64,000 bases of DNA from an uncultured Clostridia bacterium (GCA_944354035.1 CALVPS010000004.1:1-64000); one strand, 5' to 3'. Counted from the stretch's first letter, positions 17,866-27,419 are shown. A program made the numbers and translations. Notes: generated by a model from the letters alone, not told the origin.

Positions 17866-18111
17866 TCATTTGAAATCGATGCGCCTGGGGGCGGAATATT
17901 CCGGCTTCACGCGCTTTTTTTTGCGCTCCACCAAAAAATATACGGGGTCTTCCTGCTTTTTTTGTTTGGGCGGTTCTTCGGGCGGCAGTTTTTTTCCCAG
18001 CGTGCGGTAGCCGATGCGGGCAAGCCGAAAGCCGAAGACAAGGATAACGCATATCACAAAAATGCATACAGTGTATAGGGCGCCGAGTCCCTGAACGGAT
18101 AACAGGATCAT
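17866..18111 (-). CDS. Small single-pass membrane protein (81 aa)
   Basis: One N-terminal transmembrane helix (about residues 8-30, ALYTVCIFVICVILVFGF), then a Lys/Pro-rich stretch and the closing PVYFLVERKKKRVKPEYSAP. The basic tail after the helix predicts a cytoplasmic C-terminus. Family function unknown. Divergent from the DeoC-like gene. There is no obvious SD; the bases before the ATG (ATCACGGC) equal those before the membrane-protein start at 15328. Confidence 0.65.
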   Translation of the reverse strand: MILLSVQGLGALYTVCIFVICVILVFGFRLARIGYRTLGKKLPPEEPPKQKKQEDPVYFLVERKKKRVKPEYSAPRRIDFK

Positions 18112-18182
18112 GCCGTGATCGTACCACGATTTCGTTTGTCATAAATTCCCGATTCCGGGCATATTTTTTTGTATTTTCGGGA

Positions 18183-19049
18183 ATGCTTGCCGTGATGGAT
18201 GGTACGGTAATGTTTAAAGATCGGATCGGGCGGCGCGATCCGGGGCCCGACTCCGCCGCAAAAGGGGGCGCGGCCGACCGCTGCAGCGCGGTGCGCGCGC
18301 TCGTCATGCGGCGGCTGATCGCCGACGTGTCCGCGCCCGTGTCCGATGCGGCGTTCCGGCAGCGGTGCGGCGAGGCCTGCGCTTTGGGCGTGTACGGCGT
18401 GATCGTTTCGCCCGTGCGCGTAGCGTTGGCCCGAAAATTGTGCTCTGCGGGCGGCGTGCGCACGGTGTGTCTGATCGGCGGCTCGGGCGAGAGTTTTCTT
18501 GCGGTCAAGCGGGCCGAGGCGGCGTATGCCGTGCGACGCGGCGCGCAGGAGATATATTTCGTTCCCTGCCGCAGCGCGCTGGCAGAGGGGCACGAGGGAT
18601 ATTTGCGGCGCGAGGTAAAGCGGGTGCGGCGGGCGGTCGGGCGGCGGCCGTTGATCGTAAAGCTGGACGATCCCGCCCTGACGGAGGAGGAACGGCTGCT
18701 CGGCACCCGCGTTGCAATGGCCGCCGGCGCGGCGGGAGTCTGCGTCGGCGGCAGTCTTCCGTGCGTGCTGTGTGCCGTCCGTTCGGCCGCGGGATTACGC
18801 GTCGACGCGCGCGAGGGGAACGACGCCGAAAGCGCGCGCATTTTTTTACGCGTCGGCGAGGGGAAATTGTGCACGCAAAACGCGGCGGCCGTCGCGCGTA
18901 TGCCCCTTGGGGACGTCCCCTGCGGTCGTTCGGATGCCGCACCCTGCCCACAGCCCGAAAGCAGCGCAGACGACGTTCTGCCGGGAGATGCTGCGGCGGG
19001 CGGCGGAGGAGCGCCTCCGGCCGATCCGTCGTCCGACCGGCCGCAATAG
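18183..19049 (+). CDS. DeoC-like aldolase fold, probably non-catalytic
   Basis: 288 residues. The middle (about 35-205) follows the deoxyribose-phosphate aldolase barrel: YGVIVSPVRVALARKL, VCLIGGSGESFLAVKRAEAAYAVRRGAQEIYFVP and RRPLIVKLDDPALTEEE. The strand that should carry the Schiff-base lysine (KTSTG in DeoC) reads AAGVCVGGS, so the catalytic lysine is absent. The last 50 residues are Pro/Ala/Asp-rich and probably disordered. The start is uncertain; only a weak GGGA precedes the ATG at 18183, and in-frame ATGs follow at 18195 and 18210. May be a regulatory paralogue or a decaying gene. Confidence 0.6.
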   Translation: MLAVMDGTVMFKDRIGRRDPGPDSAAKGGAADRCSAVRALVMRRLIADVSAPVSDAAFRQRCGEACALGVYGVIVSPVRVALARKLCSAGGVRTVCLIGGSGESFLAVKRAEAAYAVRRGAQEIYFVPCRSALAEGHEGYLRREVKRVRRAVGRRPLIVKLDDPALTEEERLLGTRVAMAAGAAGVCVGGSLPCVLCAVRSAAGLRVDAREGNDAESARIFLRVGEGKLCTQNAAAVARMPLGDVPCGRSDAAPCPQPESSADDVLPGDAAAGGGGAPPADPSSDRPQ

Positions 19050-19120
19050 GCACGTCGATCCTCTTTGCGGCGGCAGGCCGCCGCTCCGCGCAGCGGCCAC
19101 GGAAAAAATTAGACAGAAAG

Positions 19121-19147
19121 ACGCGCGGTACGGCCGCGCGTTTTTTT
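19121..19147 (+). terminator. Terminator before secA
   Basis: ACGCGCGG / CCGCGCGT arms with a TACGG loop, followed by seven T residues. Confidence 0.85.
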
Positions 19148-19239
19148 GTGCCGCGGCGGCGAAAAAAGTCGTATTTTTGCCGATTCGTGCAAAAGCGTGC
19201 GTCGGAGGGATGTTTTTTTAAAACATGCGCAAAAACGCT

Positions 19240-19267
19240 TTGAATTTTCGGAAAAATATTGTAAAAT
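19240..19267 (+). promoter_or_regulatory. Probable secA promoter
   Basis: TTGAAT (19240-19245), 16-bp spacer, TAAAAT (19262-19267), about 77 bp upstream of secA. Confidence 0.6.
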
Positions 19268-19343
19268 GAGTTGGTTATAACAGAACAGGCAAGTTGCGTG
19301 TGCGGCCGTAAGGTCCGCCGCGGCAAAAAACGGAGCAAACAGT

Positions 19344-22340
19344 ATGGGATTATTTCGTTACCTTATGAGCGGCGACAGCCGGAAAAGTTTAAAAAAGCTC
19401 AGCAAAATGGCCGATCGGGTAGAGGCGCTCGCCCCTCGGTACGAGGCCATGAGCGACGCCGAGCTGCGCGGCCAGACCGAACTGTTCCGCGAACGTCTGA
19501 AAAAGGGCGAAACGCTGGATGACATTTTATACGAGGCGTTTGCCGCCCTGCGCGAGGCCAGCGGCCGCGTGCTGAACATGAAGCACTTCCATGTGCAGAT
19601 CATGGGCGGCATCTGCCTGTATCAGGGCCGCATTGCCGAAATGAAAACGGGCGAAGGCAAAACCTTTGTAGCCACCCTGCCAAGCTATCTCGAGGGGCTC
19701 TCCGGCAAGGGCGTACACATTGTAACGGTCAACGATTATCTTGCCCGCCGCGACGCCGAATGGATGGGTAAGGTGCATAAATTTATGGGCCTCACCGTCG
19801 GCGTCGTGGTGCCCGGTATGGACGACAACGCCAAGCGCGCCGCCTATGCCTGCGATATTACGTACGGTACCAACAACGAGTTCGGTTTCGACTATCTGCG
19901 CGACAACTTAAAAAACGATTTAAAGCTCATGGTCCAGCGCGAACTCAATTTCGTCATCGTCGACGAGGTCGACTCCATCCTTATCGACGAGGCACGCACG
20001 CCGCTCATCATTTCGGGGAAGGGGCAGCAGTCCTCCGCCCTCTACGAGCGGGTCGATCAGTTTGTCCGCACCTTAAAGGGCGGGTTCGACGACGATTTAA
20101 AGGACGCCGAGGAGCAGCAGAGCCGCCGGAAAAAGAGCAAAGATTCGGGCGCGCAAAAGCTTGCCGCGGCCGAAGCGCTGGCGTGGGACTATGTGGTGGA
20201 GCGCAAAGAAAAACAGGTGCGCCTCACCGAGTACGGCGCGGAGAAGGCCGAGCGCTTTTTCGGCGTGGAGAACATTGCCGACCTCGCTAACGCCTCGCTG
20301 AACCATCACATCCAGCAGGCGCTCAAAGCGCATAACTTATTCCACCTCAACGAGGAATATATCATCAATAACGGCGAGATCGTCATCGTAGACGAGTTTA
20401 CCGGCCGTCTCATGATCGGCCGCCGCTATTCGGACGGTCTGCACCAGGCCATCGAGGCAAAAGAGGGCGTAAAGGTGCGCGAAGAGAACAAAACGTACGC
20501 CACCATCACCTTCCAGAATTATTTCAGACTGTACCGCAAGCTCTCCGGCATGACGGGTACGGCAAAGACGGAGGAAGGGGAGTTCCGCACCATCTATTCG
20601 CTGGACGTGATCGAGATCCCCACCAACCGTCCCGTGCGGCGCCGCGACATGCCCGACCGCGTATATTCTACGGTCGAGGGCAAAAAACGCGCCATCGTTC
20701 GCGAGATCGTCGAGCGCCACAAAAACGGCCAGCCCATTCTTGTGGGCACGGTGTCGGTGGATAAATCGGAAGAAATTTCCCGTCTGCTCATTCGCAACGG
20801 CGTGCCGCACAACATTCTTAACGCCAAAAACCATGAGCGCGAGGCGGAGATCGTTGCGCAGGCGGGCCGCTACGGCGCCGTGACCATCGCCACCAACATG
20901 GCGGGCCGCGGTACCGATATCCTTTTGGGCGGCAATCCCGAATACCTTGCCAAAAAGCGTTTGCGCGAAGAGGGGGTGGACCGCGAAGTGATCGAGCGCG
21001 CCGCTTCCTTTACCAAGCTGGACGACGACGAAGAGTCCGATAAGGTGATCGACCGCTACAATGCGCTGTACCGCGCCTATAAAGAGAAGACGGACGAAGA
21101 AAAGCGCAAGGTCGTGGAGGCGGGCGGCCTGTGCATCATCGGTACCGAGCGGCATGAGTCGCGCCGCATCGATAACCAGCTTCGCGGGCGTTCCGGCCGC
21201 CAGGGCGATGTGGGCGTATCCATCTTCTTCCTCTCGCTCGAAGACGACCTCATGGTGCGGTTCGGCGGCGAACGCATGAAGCGCATCTACGCGATGAGCA
21301 AAATGGAGGAAGACGAGTGTCTCGACTTTAAAATTCTGACCAATCTGATCGAATATGCCCAAAAGCAGATCGAGGGCCGCAACTTTGGCATCCGCAAAAA
21401 CGTATTGCAGTACGATGACGTCATGAACACGCAGCGCACCATTATGTACGCCGAGCGTATGCGCGTCATCCGCGGTGAAAACGTGCACGATCAGATCTTA
21501 AAGTATATCCCGGGCTATGTGGAAAACGTCGTCAAAGAGACGGTGAATACCGAGCAGATGCCCGATAAGTGGAGCGAGGACGATTTGAACGCCGCCCTCG
21601 AGCGCCATCTCATTCCGGAAGGAACGCACTACGTTACGCGCGAAAAGCTGGAAAAGTGGGATGTGGAGACGGCGCTGCGGCAAATTTCCAAAAAGACGGA
21701 AAAATGTTACGAAGAAAAGATCGCGCGTATCAAAGAGGAGATGCCCGTCGTCGACTTCTCCAAGGTGGAGCGCGACGTGCTGCTCTCGTATGTCAACAGC
21801 AACTGGATCGACCACATCGACGCCATGGACCAGCTGCGCAAGGGTATCGGTCTGCGCGCCTACGGGCAGTCTGACCCCGTGATCGCCTATAAGCAGGAAG
21901 GGTTCGCCATGTTCGACGAAATGATAGAGCGCATCCAGGAGCGTACCATCCGCTTTTTGCTCAAGTGTCAGATCAAGGCGGAGCAGCGCCCCGTGCAGCG
22001 CATTTTCCCCTCGGCGAACCGTCCCGCCGCTCCGCAGGCGGCGGCGCAGCAGAACGCTTCCGCACAGCCCGTGCAGCAGTCTGCACAGCCCGTGCAGCAG
22101 CCCGTGCAGCAGAATGCTCCTGCACAGCCCGCGCAGCAGTCCGCGCGGCAGAATGCAGACGAAACGGTGACGGGTACCGAGGCGCTGCCGCAGGCTGTCA
22201 ACGTCGATGCGCTCCGCACCGGAGGCGACGTAAAATTCAACCCCGCCACCATGAAAAAAGGAAAAAAGATCGGTCCCAACGATCCCTGCCCGTGCGGCAG
22301 CGGTTTAAAGTATAAAAAGTGCCACGGAAAACCCTATTGA
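19344..22340 (+). CDS. secA: Preprotein translocase ATPase SecA
   Basis: 998 residues, longer than the usual 800-900. ATPase motifs: MKTGEGKT (Walker A, about 100), VDEVDSILIDEARTP (Walker B and DEAD-like region), TGTAKTEEGEF, MAGRGTDILLGG and RGRSGRQGD. The extra length comes from a charged insertion near residues 245-285 and from a Gln/Ala/Pro repeat linker (QPVQQ units, about 890-950) before a C-terminal SEC-C zinc motif (CPCGSGLKYKKCHG) that binds SecB or ribosomes. It drives protein export through SecYEG. SD CGGAG. Own promoter upstream. Confidence 0.98.
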   Translation: MGLFRYLMSGDSRKSLKKLSKMADRVEALAPRYEAMSDAELRGQTELFRERLKKGETLDDILYEAFAALREASGRVLNMKHFHVQIMGGICLYQGRIAEMKTGEGKTFVATLPSYLEGLSGKGVHIVTVNDYLARRDAEWMGKVHKFMGLTVGVVVPGMDDNAKRAAYACDITYGTNNEFGFDYLRDNLKNDLKLMVQRELNFVIVDEVDSILIDEARTPLIISGKGQQSSALYERVDQFVRTLKGGFDDDLKDAEEQQSRRKKSKDSGAQKLAAAEALAWDYVVERKEKQVRLTEYGAEKAERFFGVENIADLANASLNHHIQQALKAHNLFHLNEEYIINNGEIVIVDEFTGRLMIGRRYSDGLHQAIEAKEGVKVREENKTYATITFQNYFRLYRKLSGMTGTAKTEEGEFRTIYSLDVIEIPTNRPVRRRDMPDRVYSTVEGKKRAIVREIVERHKNGQPILVGTVSVDKSEEISRLLIRNGVPHNILNAKNHEREAEIVAQAGRYGAVTIATNMAGRGTDILLGGNPEYLAKKRLREEGVDREVIERAASFTKLDDDEESDKVIDRYNALYRAYKEKTDEEKRKVVEAGGLCIIGTERHESRRIDNQLRGRSGRQGDVGVSIFFLSLEDDLMVRFGGERMKRIYAMSKMEEDECLDFKILTNLIEYAQKQIEGRNFGIRKNVLQYDDVMNTQRTIMYAERMRVIRGENVHDQILKYIPGYVENVVKETVNTEQMPDKWSEDDLNAALERHLIPEGTHYVTREKLEKWDVETALRQISKKTEKCYEEKIARIKEEMPVVDFSKVERDVLLSYVNSNWIDHIDAMDQLRKGIGLRAYGQSDPVIAYKQEGFAMFDEMIERIQERTIRFLLKCQIKAEQRPVQRIFPSANRPAAPQAAAQQNASAQPVQQSAQPVQQPVQQNAPAQPAQQSARQNADETVTGTEALPQAVNVDALRTGGDVKFNPATMKKGKKIGPNDPCPCGSGLKYKKCHGKPY

Positions 22341-22368
22341 TCTTGAAAAGGGTGCGTTTTATCGGATC

Positions 22369-22388
22369 CGCCCCGTTTTTGCGGGGCG
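22369..22388 (+). other. Hairpin between secA and prfB
   Basis: CGCCCCG / CGGGGCG arms with a TTTTTG loop; no T-tract follows, so read-through into prfB is likely. Confidence 0.4.
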
Positions 22389-22455
22389 CCCTTGCTGCGG
22401 ACGGCGGGAGAGCGCCGTTCTGCGGCGGGATCGACGCAGCAGGATAAGGAAGGCT

Positions 22456-23553
22456 ATGTTTAAAGCAGACGATTACAGATTGCGCATCAAGGCGTTGGAA
22501 GAGACGCTGGGCGAGGCGAAGTACGCGCTGGATATCGACCATCGCTACGGTCAGCTCGAACAATTAAAAAAGGAACAGGAAGATCCCGCGGTGTGGCAGG
22601 ATCTTGAGCGCTCTGCCAAGATCGGCCGCGAAATTTCTTCCATTCAGGGCAAGATCGCCGCATACGAAAAGGGCAAAAAGGCGCTGGACGACGCGGGGGA
22701 GATCATTGACCTTATCGAAGAGAGCGGCGAGGAAGAGCTGGTCCCCGAGTTGGACAACATGATGTCGGCGGCGGAAAAAGATATCGAAGATATGCGCATT
22801 CGCGCCCTGTTGCGGGGGAAGTACGATAGCTCCAACGCGCTGATGTCGCTGCATGCCGGCGCGGGCGGCACGGAGGCGTGCGACTGGTGCCAGATGCTGT
22901 ACCGCATGTACTGCCGGTATGCCGAAAAAAGCGGGTACAAGGTGACCGAGATCGACCGCCTCCCGGGCGACGCCGCGGGGCTTAAATCGGTCGACTTTAA
23001 GGTAGAGGGCGAAAACGCCTACGGCTATTTGAAGGCGGAGATCGGCGTGCACCGCCTGGTGCGCATTTCCCCGTTCGACGCCAACAAGCGTCGCCAAACG
23101 TCGTTTGCTTCCGTAGAGGTCATGCCCGAAGTGGACGACGACAACGAGATCGAAATAAAGGACGAGGATATCCGCATCGACGTATACCGCTCGTCGGGCG
23201 CGGGCGGGCAAAAGGTAAATAAGACCGAAACGGCCATCCGCATCACCCACTATCCCACGGGGATCGTCGTTACCTGCCAGAACGAGCGCAGTCAGCTCCA
23301 AAACAAGGAAATGGCCTTTAAATACCTGCGCAGCCGCCTGCTGGAAAAGCAGATCGAACAGCGCATGGCCGAAGAGGCCGCATTAAAGGGCGAAACGAAA
23401 AAAATAGAGTGGGGTTCGCAGATCCGCTCGTATGTGTTCTGTCCGTATACGTTGGTAAAAGATCACCGTACTGGCTACGAAATGGGCGACGTACAGGCGG
23501 TGATGGACGGGGACATTCAAGGATTTATCATCGACTATCTCAAAAAATCATAG
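22456..23553 (+). CDS. prfB: Peptide chain release factor 2, without programmed frameshift
   Basis: 365 residues. The SPF tripeptide that reads UGA/UAA (RISPFDANKRRQTS, about residue 197) and the GGQ loop (SSGAGGQKVNKTETA, about 243) are both intact. In most bacteria the gene contains an in-frame UGA near codon 26; here the corresponding segment (AKYALDIDHRYGQLEQL) is read straight through with no stop, so the autoregulatory frameshift is absent. SD AAGGAAGG. It follows secA, a common order in Firmicutes. Confidence 0.97.
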   Translation: MFKADDYRLRIKALEETLGEAKYALDIDHRYGQLEQLKKEQEDPAVWQDLERSAKIGREISSIQGKIAAYEKGKKALDDAGEIIDLIEESGEEELVPELDNMMSAAEKDIEDMRIRALLRGKYDSSNALMSLHAGAGGTEACDWCQMLYRMYCRYAEKSGYKVTEIDRLPGDAAGLKSVDFKVEGENAYGYLKAEIGVHRLVRISPFDANKRRQTSFASVEVMPEVDDDNEIEIKDEDIRIDVYRSSGAGGQKVNKTETAIRITHYPTGIVVTCQNERSQLQNKEMAFKYLRSRLLEKQIEQRMAEEAALKGETKKIEWGSQIRSYVFCPYTLVKDHRTGYEMGDVQAVMDGDIQGFIIDYLKKS

Positions 23554-23609
23554 CGCGCAAAAAACTTTTCTTTCTTCGGAAAGGAAAGTTTGCATTTTTT
23601 AAGGACACT

Positions 23610-24152
23610 ATGAAAAAGATGGAGTGTATCGTCGACCCGGACGGTGAATTACGGTATTATGTTGCCCGCAGGAACGGTTCACGGCGTAATTGGCTCATGA
23701 AGGAGGAGTATTTTCTCTGCGATCGGTTTTTCCCCGATGGGGCGTTTCAGGCATATTGCGGCGGCGCTTTCCGGGAGATCGTCTCCGTCGATACGCTGTT
23801 GTTTCCCGAGCGGAGATATCTTTCGCGGGATCAAGCGGTTTCGGTTTCCGTGCCCGACGGGAAGCAGGTCGTTGCGGTACGCCTGATCGAGCCGGGCGAG
23901 GCGCTTGATTTTGCGCCGCAGGGGTTTGGATTTTGCGGATTTGATCTTGCGGAGGCGTTGCCGGAAGTCAGTTCGCTGGTCAATTGCGGCGGTTTTCCGA
24001 ACGCATTTACAAGCAAGGATCAGAATTCGTACGGACTTATCACCGATTACGAGAAGGCGGAAGTCATACGCAACAGGCTCGCAGAGCAATATCCGGACGA
24101 TAGTCACGGCGAATGCGGGATATATTGTGTGTTTAGAAGGTTGAACGGATGA
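23610..24152 (+). CDS. Hypothetical protein upstream of tsaD (180 aa)
   Basis: The ATG at 23610 has SD AAGGA 5 nt before it; the frame is open further up but only inside prfB. The protein is soluble, rich in aromatic and charged residues (MKKMECIVDPDGELRYYVARR...), with scattered Cys residues but no CxxC pair. Family not recognised. Its TGA overlaps the tsaD ATG by four bases (ATGA), implying coupled translation. Confidence 0.65.
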   Translation: MKKMECIVDPDGELRYYVARRNGSRRNWLMKEEYFLCDRFFPDGAFQAYCGGAFREIVSVDTLLFPERRYLSRDQAVSVSVPDGKQVVAVRLIEPGEALDFAPQGFGFCGFDLAEALPEVSSLVNCGGFPNAFTSKDQNSYGLITDYEKAEVIRNRLAEQYPDDSHGECGIYCVFRRLNG

Positions 24153-25198
24153 ATTGTGCCAAGAAGCAACCACTCATTTTAGGAATCGAATCTTCCTGCG
24201 ACGAGACGGCGGCCGCCGTCATCCGCGGGCGGGAGCTGTTGTCGGACGAGATCGCGTCCTCTGCGGCGACGCAGGCAAAGTACGGCGGCGTGGTGCCGGA
24301 ACTCGCCTCGCGCGCGCATGCGGAGGCGGTGGACGAAGTGGTCGCGCGGGCGCTGCAAAATGCAGGGGTGCAAAAGGAGCGGCTGGATGCGGTGGCGGTC
24401 ACCTACGGCGCCGGGCTGTTGGGCGCGCTGCTTGTGGGGCTTTCGTTTGCCAAGGGATTCGCCTGCGGACTCGGGATCCCGCTCATCGGTGTAGATCATA
24501 TCCGCGGTCATCTCGCGGCGGCCTATTTGGAAGACGCGTCGCTCGAGCCGCCCTTTCTTACGTTGCTTGCCAGCGGCGGGCACACCGCCATTTTGTATAC
24601 CGAGCGCGCCGATGCGTTCCGCGTGCTGGGCGGTACGCTGGACGACGCGGCCGGCGAGGCGTTCGATAAGGTGGCGCGCGTGCTGGGGCTTCCCTATCCG
24701 GGCGGCCCGCATGTAGAGGCGCTCGCGCGGGAGGGGCGCCCCGTCGTCCCCATGCCAAAAATGCTGAAGGGGCAGGGCGGATACGATTTTTCGTACAGCG
24801 GCCTTAAGACGGCCGTCATCAACTATGTGCACACCAAGGAACAGCGGGGAGAGGCGTGGAGCCGCGCCGACGTGGCGGCGTCCTTTCAGAGCGCCGCGCT
24901 CGATATCCTCGTGCAGAAGACGATAGAGGGCGCGCGCGAGACGGGCGCGAGTACGGTGACGGCGGGCGGCGGTGTGGCGGCAAACGGATATCTGCGCAGC
25001 CGCCTTTCGGACGCGTGCGCGCAGGCGGGGCTCCGCCTTGTGCTGCCCGTAAAAAAGCACTGCACCGACAACGCGGCCATGATCGCTTCGGAGGGGCTGA
25101 TCCGGTATCGTTTGGGGGATTTTGCGCCCATGTCGCTCAACGCGCGGGCAAGCATTCCGTTGGTGCGCTCGTCCGCCGTCCGTAAGGAGGAATTATGA
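24149..25198 (+). CDS. tsaD: tRNA N6-threonylcarbamoyladenosine transferase TsaD
   Basis: 349 residues, normal for TsaD/Kae1. ASKHA-fold enzyme that transfers threonylcarbamoyl to A37 of ANN-decoding tRNAs with TsaB and TsaE. Visible: GIESSCDETAAAVI at the N-terminus, iron-binding HIRGHLAAAY (HxxxH, about 113-117), LLASGGHTAILY, GGPHVEALAREG, TAGGGVAANGYLR and CTDNAAMIA. tsaB and tsaE are not in the window. The start overlaps the preceding gene by four bases. Confidence 0.97.
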   Translation: MNCAKKQPLILGIESSCDETAAAVIRGRELLSDEIASSAATQAKYGGVVPELASRAHAEAVDEVVARALQNAGVQKERLDAVAVTYGAGLLGALLVGLSFAKGFACGLGIPLIGVDHIRGHLAAAYLEDASLEPPFLTLLASGGHTAILYTERADAFRVLGGTLDDAAGEAFDKVARVLGLPYPGGPHVEALAREGRPVVPMPKMLKGQGGYDFSYSGLKTAVINYVHTKEQRGEAWSRADVAASFQSAALDILVQKTIEGARETGASTVTAGGGVAANGYLRSRLSDACAQAGLRLVLPVKKHCTDNAAMIASEGLIRYRLGDFAPMSLNARASIPLVRSSAVRKEEL

Positions 25199-27375
25199 CA
25201 AGTTACACCGTTGTCACAGCCATATGTCTTGTATATATGACCGCGCTGCTGCTGTTTATCGTATTGCGGCTTGCGCTTGCCGACCGCAGAGGGAAGATGC
25301 GCTTTTTAAAGCGTTTTAAGCGCGGTGACTTTGCGCTCATCTTTCTGGCGATGATCCCTCTGTATTTTATGGGGAACGTATACGCCGGTGCGGAAAAGGA
25401 TTTTGCCCTGTGGTCGGCCGTTCGCTCGTGCATCGATCTCGTGGTGCTCAAGTTCGACGTCTCTTCTGCCGAGGCGCTGGCAGAGGCCAGTCTGTTTTAC
25501 CGCGTCACGCTGCAGATCGGCTTCGGTCTGGTCACGCTGAACGCCGTACTGTTCGTCTTTTCGCTGTTCGGCCAGGCGGTCTGGAATGCCGTCGGCGCAT
25601 ACTTTGCCTGCCGCCGCGCCCGTCGTCTGGTCGTCGTGGTGGGGTATAACGCCAAAAGCATGAATATTCTGCGCACGGCCGAAGGCTGCGGCCGGGCGGT
25701 GCTGTTCTGCGATCCCGACAAGGAGATCCGCGAAGAGGTGCTTGCGGCGCGGCGCGCCTGCGTCCGCTTTAAAAAGGGGGACGACCTTGCCCGTATGCTG
25801 CAAAAAAAAGTGCGCACGTGGCAAGGGCGCACGGTCCGTGTGATCGTAAACACGGGCAGCGAAGAGGAGAATCTGCTGCATGCGAGCGCGCTGAGCGCGT
25901 GGATCGTTACATCGCGCACCGAGCGCGGCCTTCTGCTGGAGGACAGCCTGGAGGTGTATGTCTTCGGCACGGAACAGAGCGAATCGGCCTTTTCGCACTT
26001 TGTTGCCGAAACCAACGGCGTGGTGCGGTTTGTCAACCCGCATAAGCTGATCGCCACCGATTTTATCGAGCGCTATCCGCTGACGCAGTTTATGACGGAG
26101 CGCGAGCTCGACGTTTCCGCCGCCGCGCTGCGCGGCGACGTCGATGTAAACGTGCTGCTGATCGGGTTCGGCAAGGTCAACCGCAACCTGTTCCTCGCCT
26201 CCGTCTCCAACAACCAGTTCCTTACCCGGGGCGCCCGCGGACTTACGCCGTACGCCGTGCGCTACTGTGTCTTCGACGGCTTTGCCGGGCAGCACGCCAA
26301 AAACCTCAATCACACCTATTTCCGCTATACCGAGGCGTTAAAACAGCTGCGCGCGCACGCCGAAGCGTATCTTCCGCTTGTGGACGAGCCCGCCAGGCTG
26401 GTGTTCTCCCCCGTACAGATCGACAGCGAAAGGTTTTATCCCGCGGTGCGCAAGTATGTCGTGCAAAAGCAGAACCGCAGGGCGTACAACTATATCGTTG
26501 TATCGCTGGGGAACGATATGGTCAACTTCGACCTCGGCGAAAAGCTGGCCGCCAAACTGCGCGAGTGGGGCGCGGACGGATATTCGCGTCTGTTCGTGCG
26601 CATCGCCGACGCCGGGTTTGCGCAGACGGTGGTGCAGAAGGGGTACGGAGCACAGAGCGGCATCATTCCGTTCGGCGCCATGGATCGCACGGTATACGAC
26701 TGCGAACGCATCGTGGAAGAGGCGATCGGGCGCATGGCCAAAAAACGCCACCTGGTGTATACGGCGGAGTATTGCCGTCTTTCGCATGCGGACGAGGCCG
26801 TGCACACTGCGCGCGCGGAGTGGTTTACCAAATACCACAGGGTACAGCGCGAATCCAACGAATACGCCTGCCTCAGCCTGCGCATGAAGCTGCAGCTGTG
26901 CGGCTACGACGTGGCGCCCCTGTCCGATCCGCGCCCCGACTGCGCGCAGGAGTTTATGCAGACATACGAACGGGGCGACCCCATCCGCTATCGCACGGAC
27001 GAGGCGGGGGATCCGCTTGCGATCGACGGCAAAAGACTGATCGAGTATCGGAACGCCGATTTCGAGCGCGCCTCTTTGCGCGCCGCCCTGGCCGCGCAGG
27101 AGCACCAGCGCTGGAACGCAAACATGATATGCAACGGCTTTTTGCCCGTCTCCATGGCGGAGATCCGCTCGCCCTCCAAGGGGAAATGTTTTGAGCGGCG
27201 CATGCACCGCAACCTCACCACTTTCGAGGGTTTAAAGGCGTACCGCCGCCTCATGCAGGAGGCGCACGGCGTCGATCCAGAATCCGCCGACGTTATCCGT
27301 TACGATTACCAGATCATGGACGACGCTGCCTGGATCCTGCGCTCCGGCGGATACAAGATCGTAAAACGTCAATAA
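25195..27375 (+). CDS. Membrane protein with two Rossmann-like domains and a C-terminal RyR-like domain
   Basis: 726 residues. Three N-terminal membrane segments (about 5-27, 44-62 and 103-130) precede VVVVGYNAKSMNIL (about residue 147), a TrkA-N-like nucleotide fold, and a second similar fold at VNVLLIGFGKVNRNLF (about 318). The C-terminus holds LAAQEHQRWNANMICNGF (about 641), which fits the RyR domain pattern of a Glu-His/Trp core. The architecture recalls K+ channel/RCK proteins, but no TVGYG-like selectivity filter is visible, so ion conduction is unproven. ATGA overlap with tsaD. Confidence 0.75.
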   Translation: MTSYTVVTAICLVYMTALLLFIVLRLALADRRGKMRFLKRFKRGDFALIFLAMIPLYFMGNVYAGAEKDFALWSAVRSCIDLVVLKFDVSSAEALAEASLFYRVTLQIGFGLVTLNAVLFVFSLFGQAVWNAVGAYFACRRARRLVVVVGYNAKSMNILRTAEGCGRAVLFCDPDKEIREEVLAARRACVRFKKGDDLARMLQKKVRTWQGRTVRVIVNTGSEEENLLHASALSAWIVTSRTERGLLLEDSLEVYVFGTEQSESAFSHFVAETNGVVRFVNPHKLIATDFIERYPLTQFMTERELDVSAAALRGDVDVNVLLIGFGKVNRNLFLASVSNNQFLTRGARGLTPYAVRYCVFDGFAGQHAKNLNHTYFRYTEALKQLRAHAEAYLPLVDEPARLVFSPVQIDSERFYPAVRKYVVQKQNRRAYNYIVVSLGNDMVNFDLGEKLAAKLREWGADGYSRLFVRIADAGFAQTVVQKGYGAQSGIIPFGAMDRTVYDCERIVEEAIGRMAKKRHLVYTAEYCRLSHADEAVHTARAEWFTKYHRVQRESNEYACLSLRMKLQLCGYDVAPLSDPRPDCAQEFMQTYERGDPIRYRTDEAGDPLAIDGKRLIEYRNADFERASLRAALAAQEHQRWNANMICNGFLPVSMAEIRSPSKGKCFERRMHRNLTTFEGLKAYRRLMQEAHGVDPESADVIRYDYQIMDDAAWILRSGGYKIVKRQ

Positions 27376-27382
27376 TTTTTCC

Positions 27383-27419
27383 GACTGTCGGCCGCCGCAC
27401 TTTACGGCGGCCGTCAGTC
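27383..27419. terminator. Hairpin after the RyR-domain gene
   Basis: CGGCCGCCG / CGGCGGCCG arms, extended by five further pairs after a T-T mismatch. There is no T-run on the plus side, so termination is likely but unproven. Confidence 0.5.

Noticed and set aside
22500-22560. Programmed frameshift site in prfB
   Set aside because: No in-frame UGA or shifted frame is needed; the coding frame is continuous from the SD-preceded ATG.
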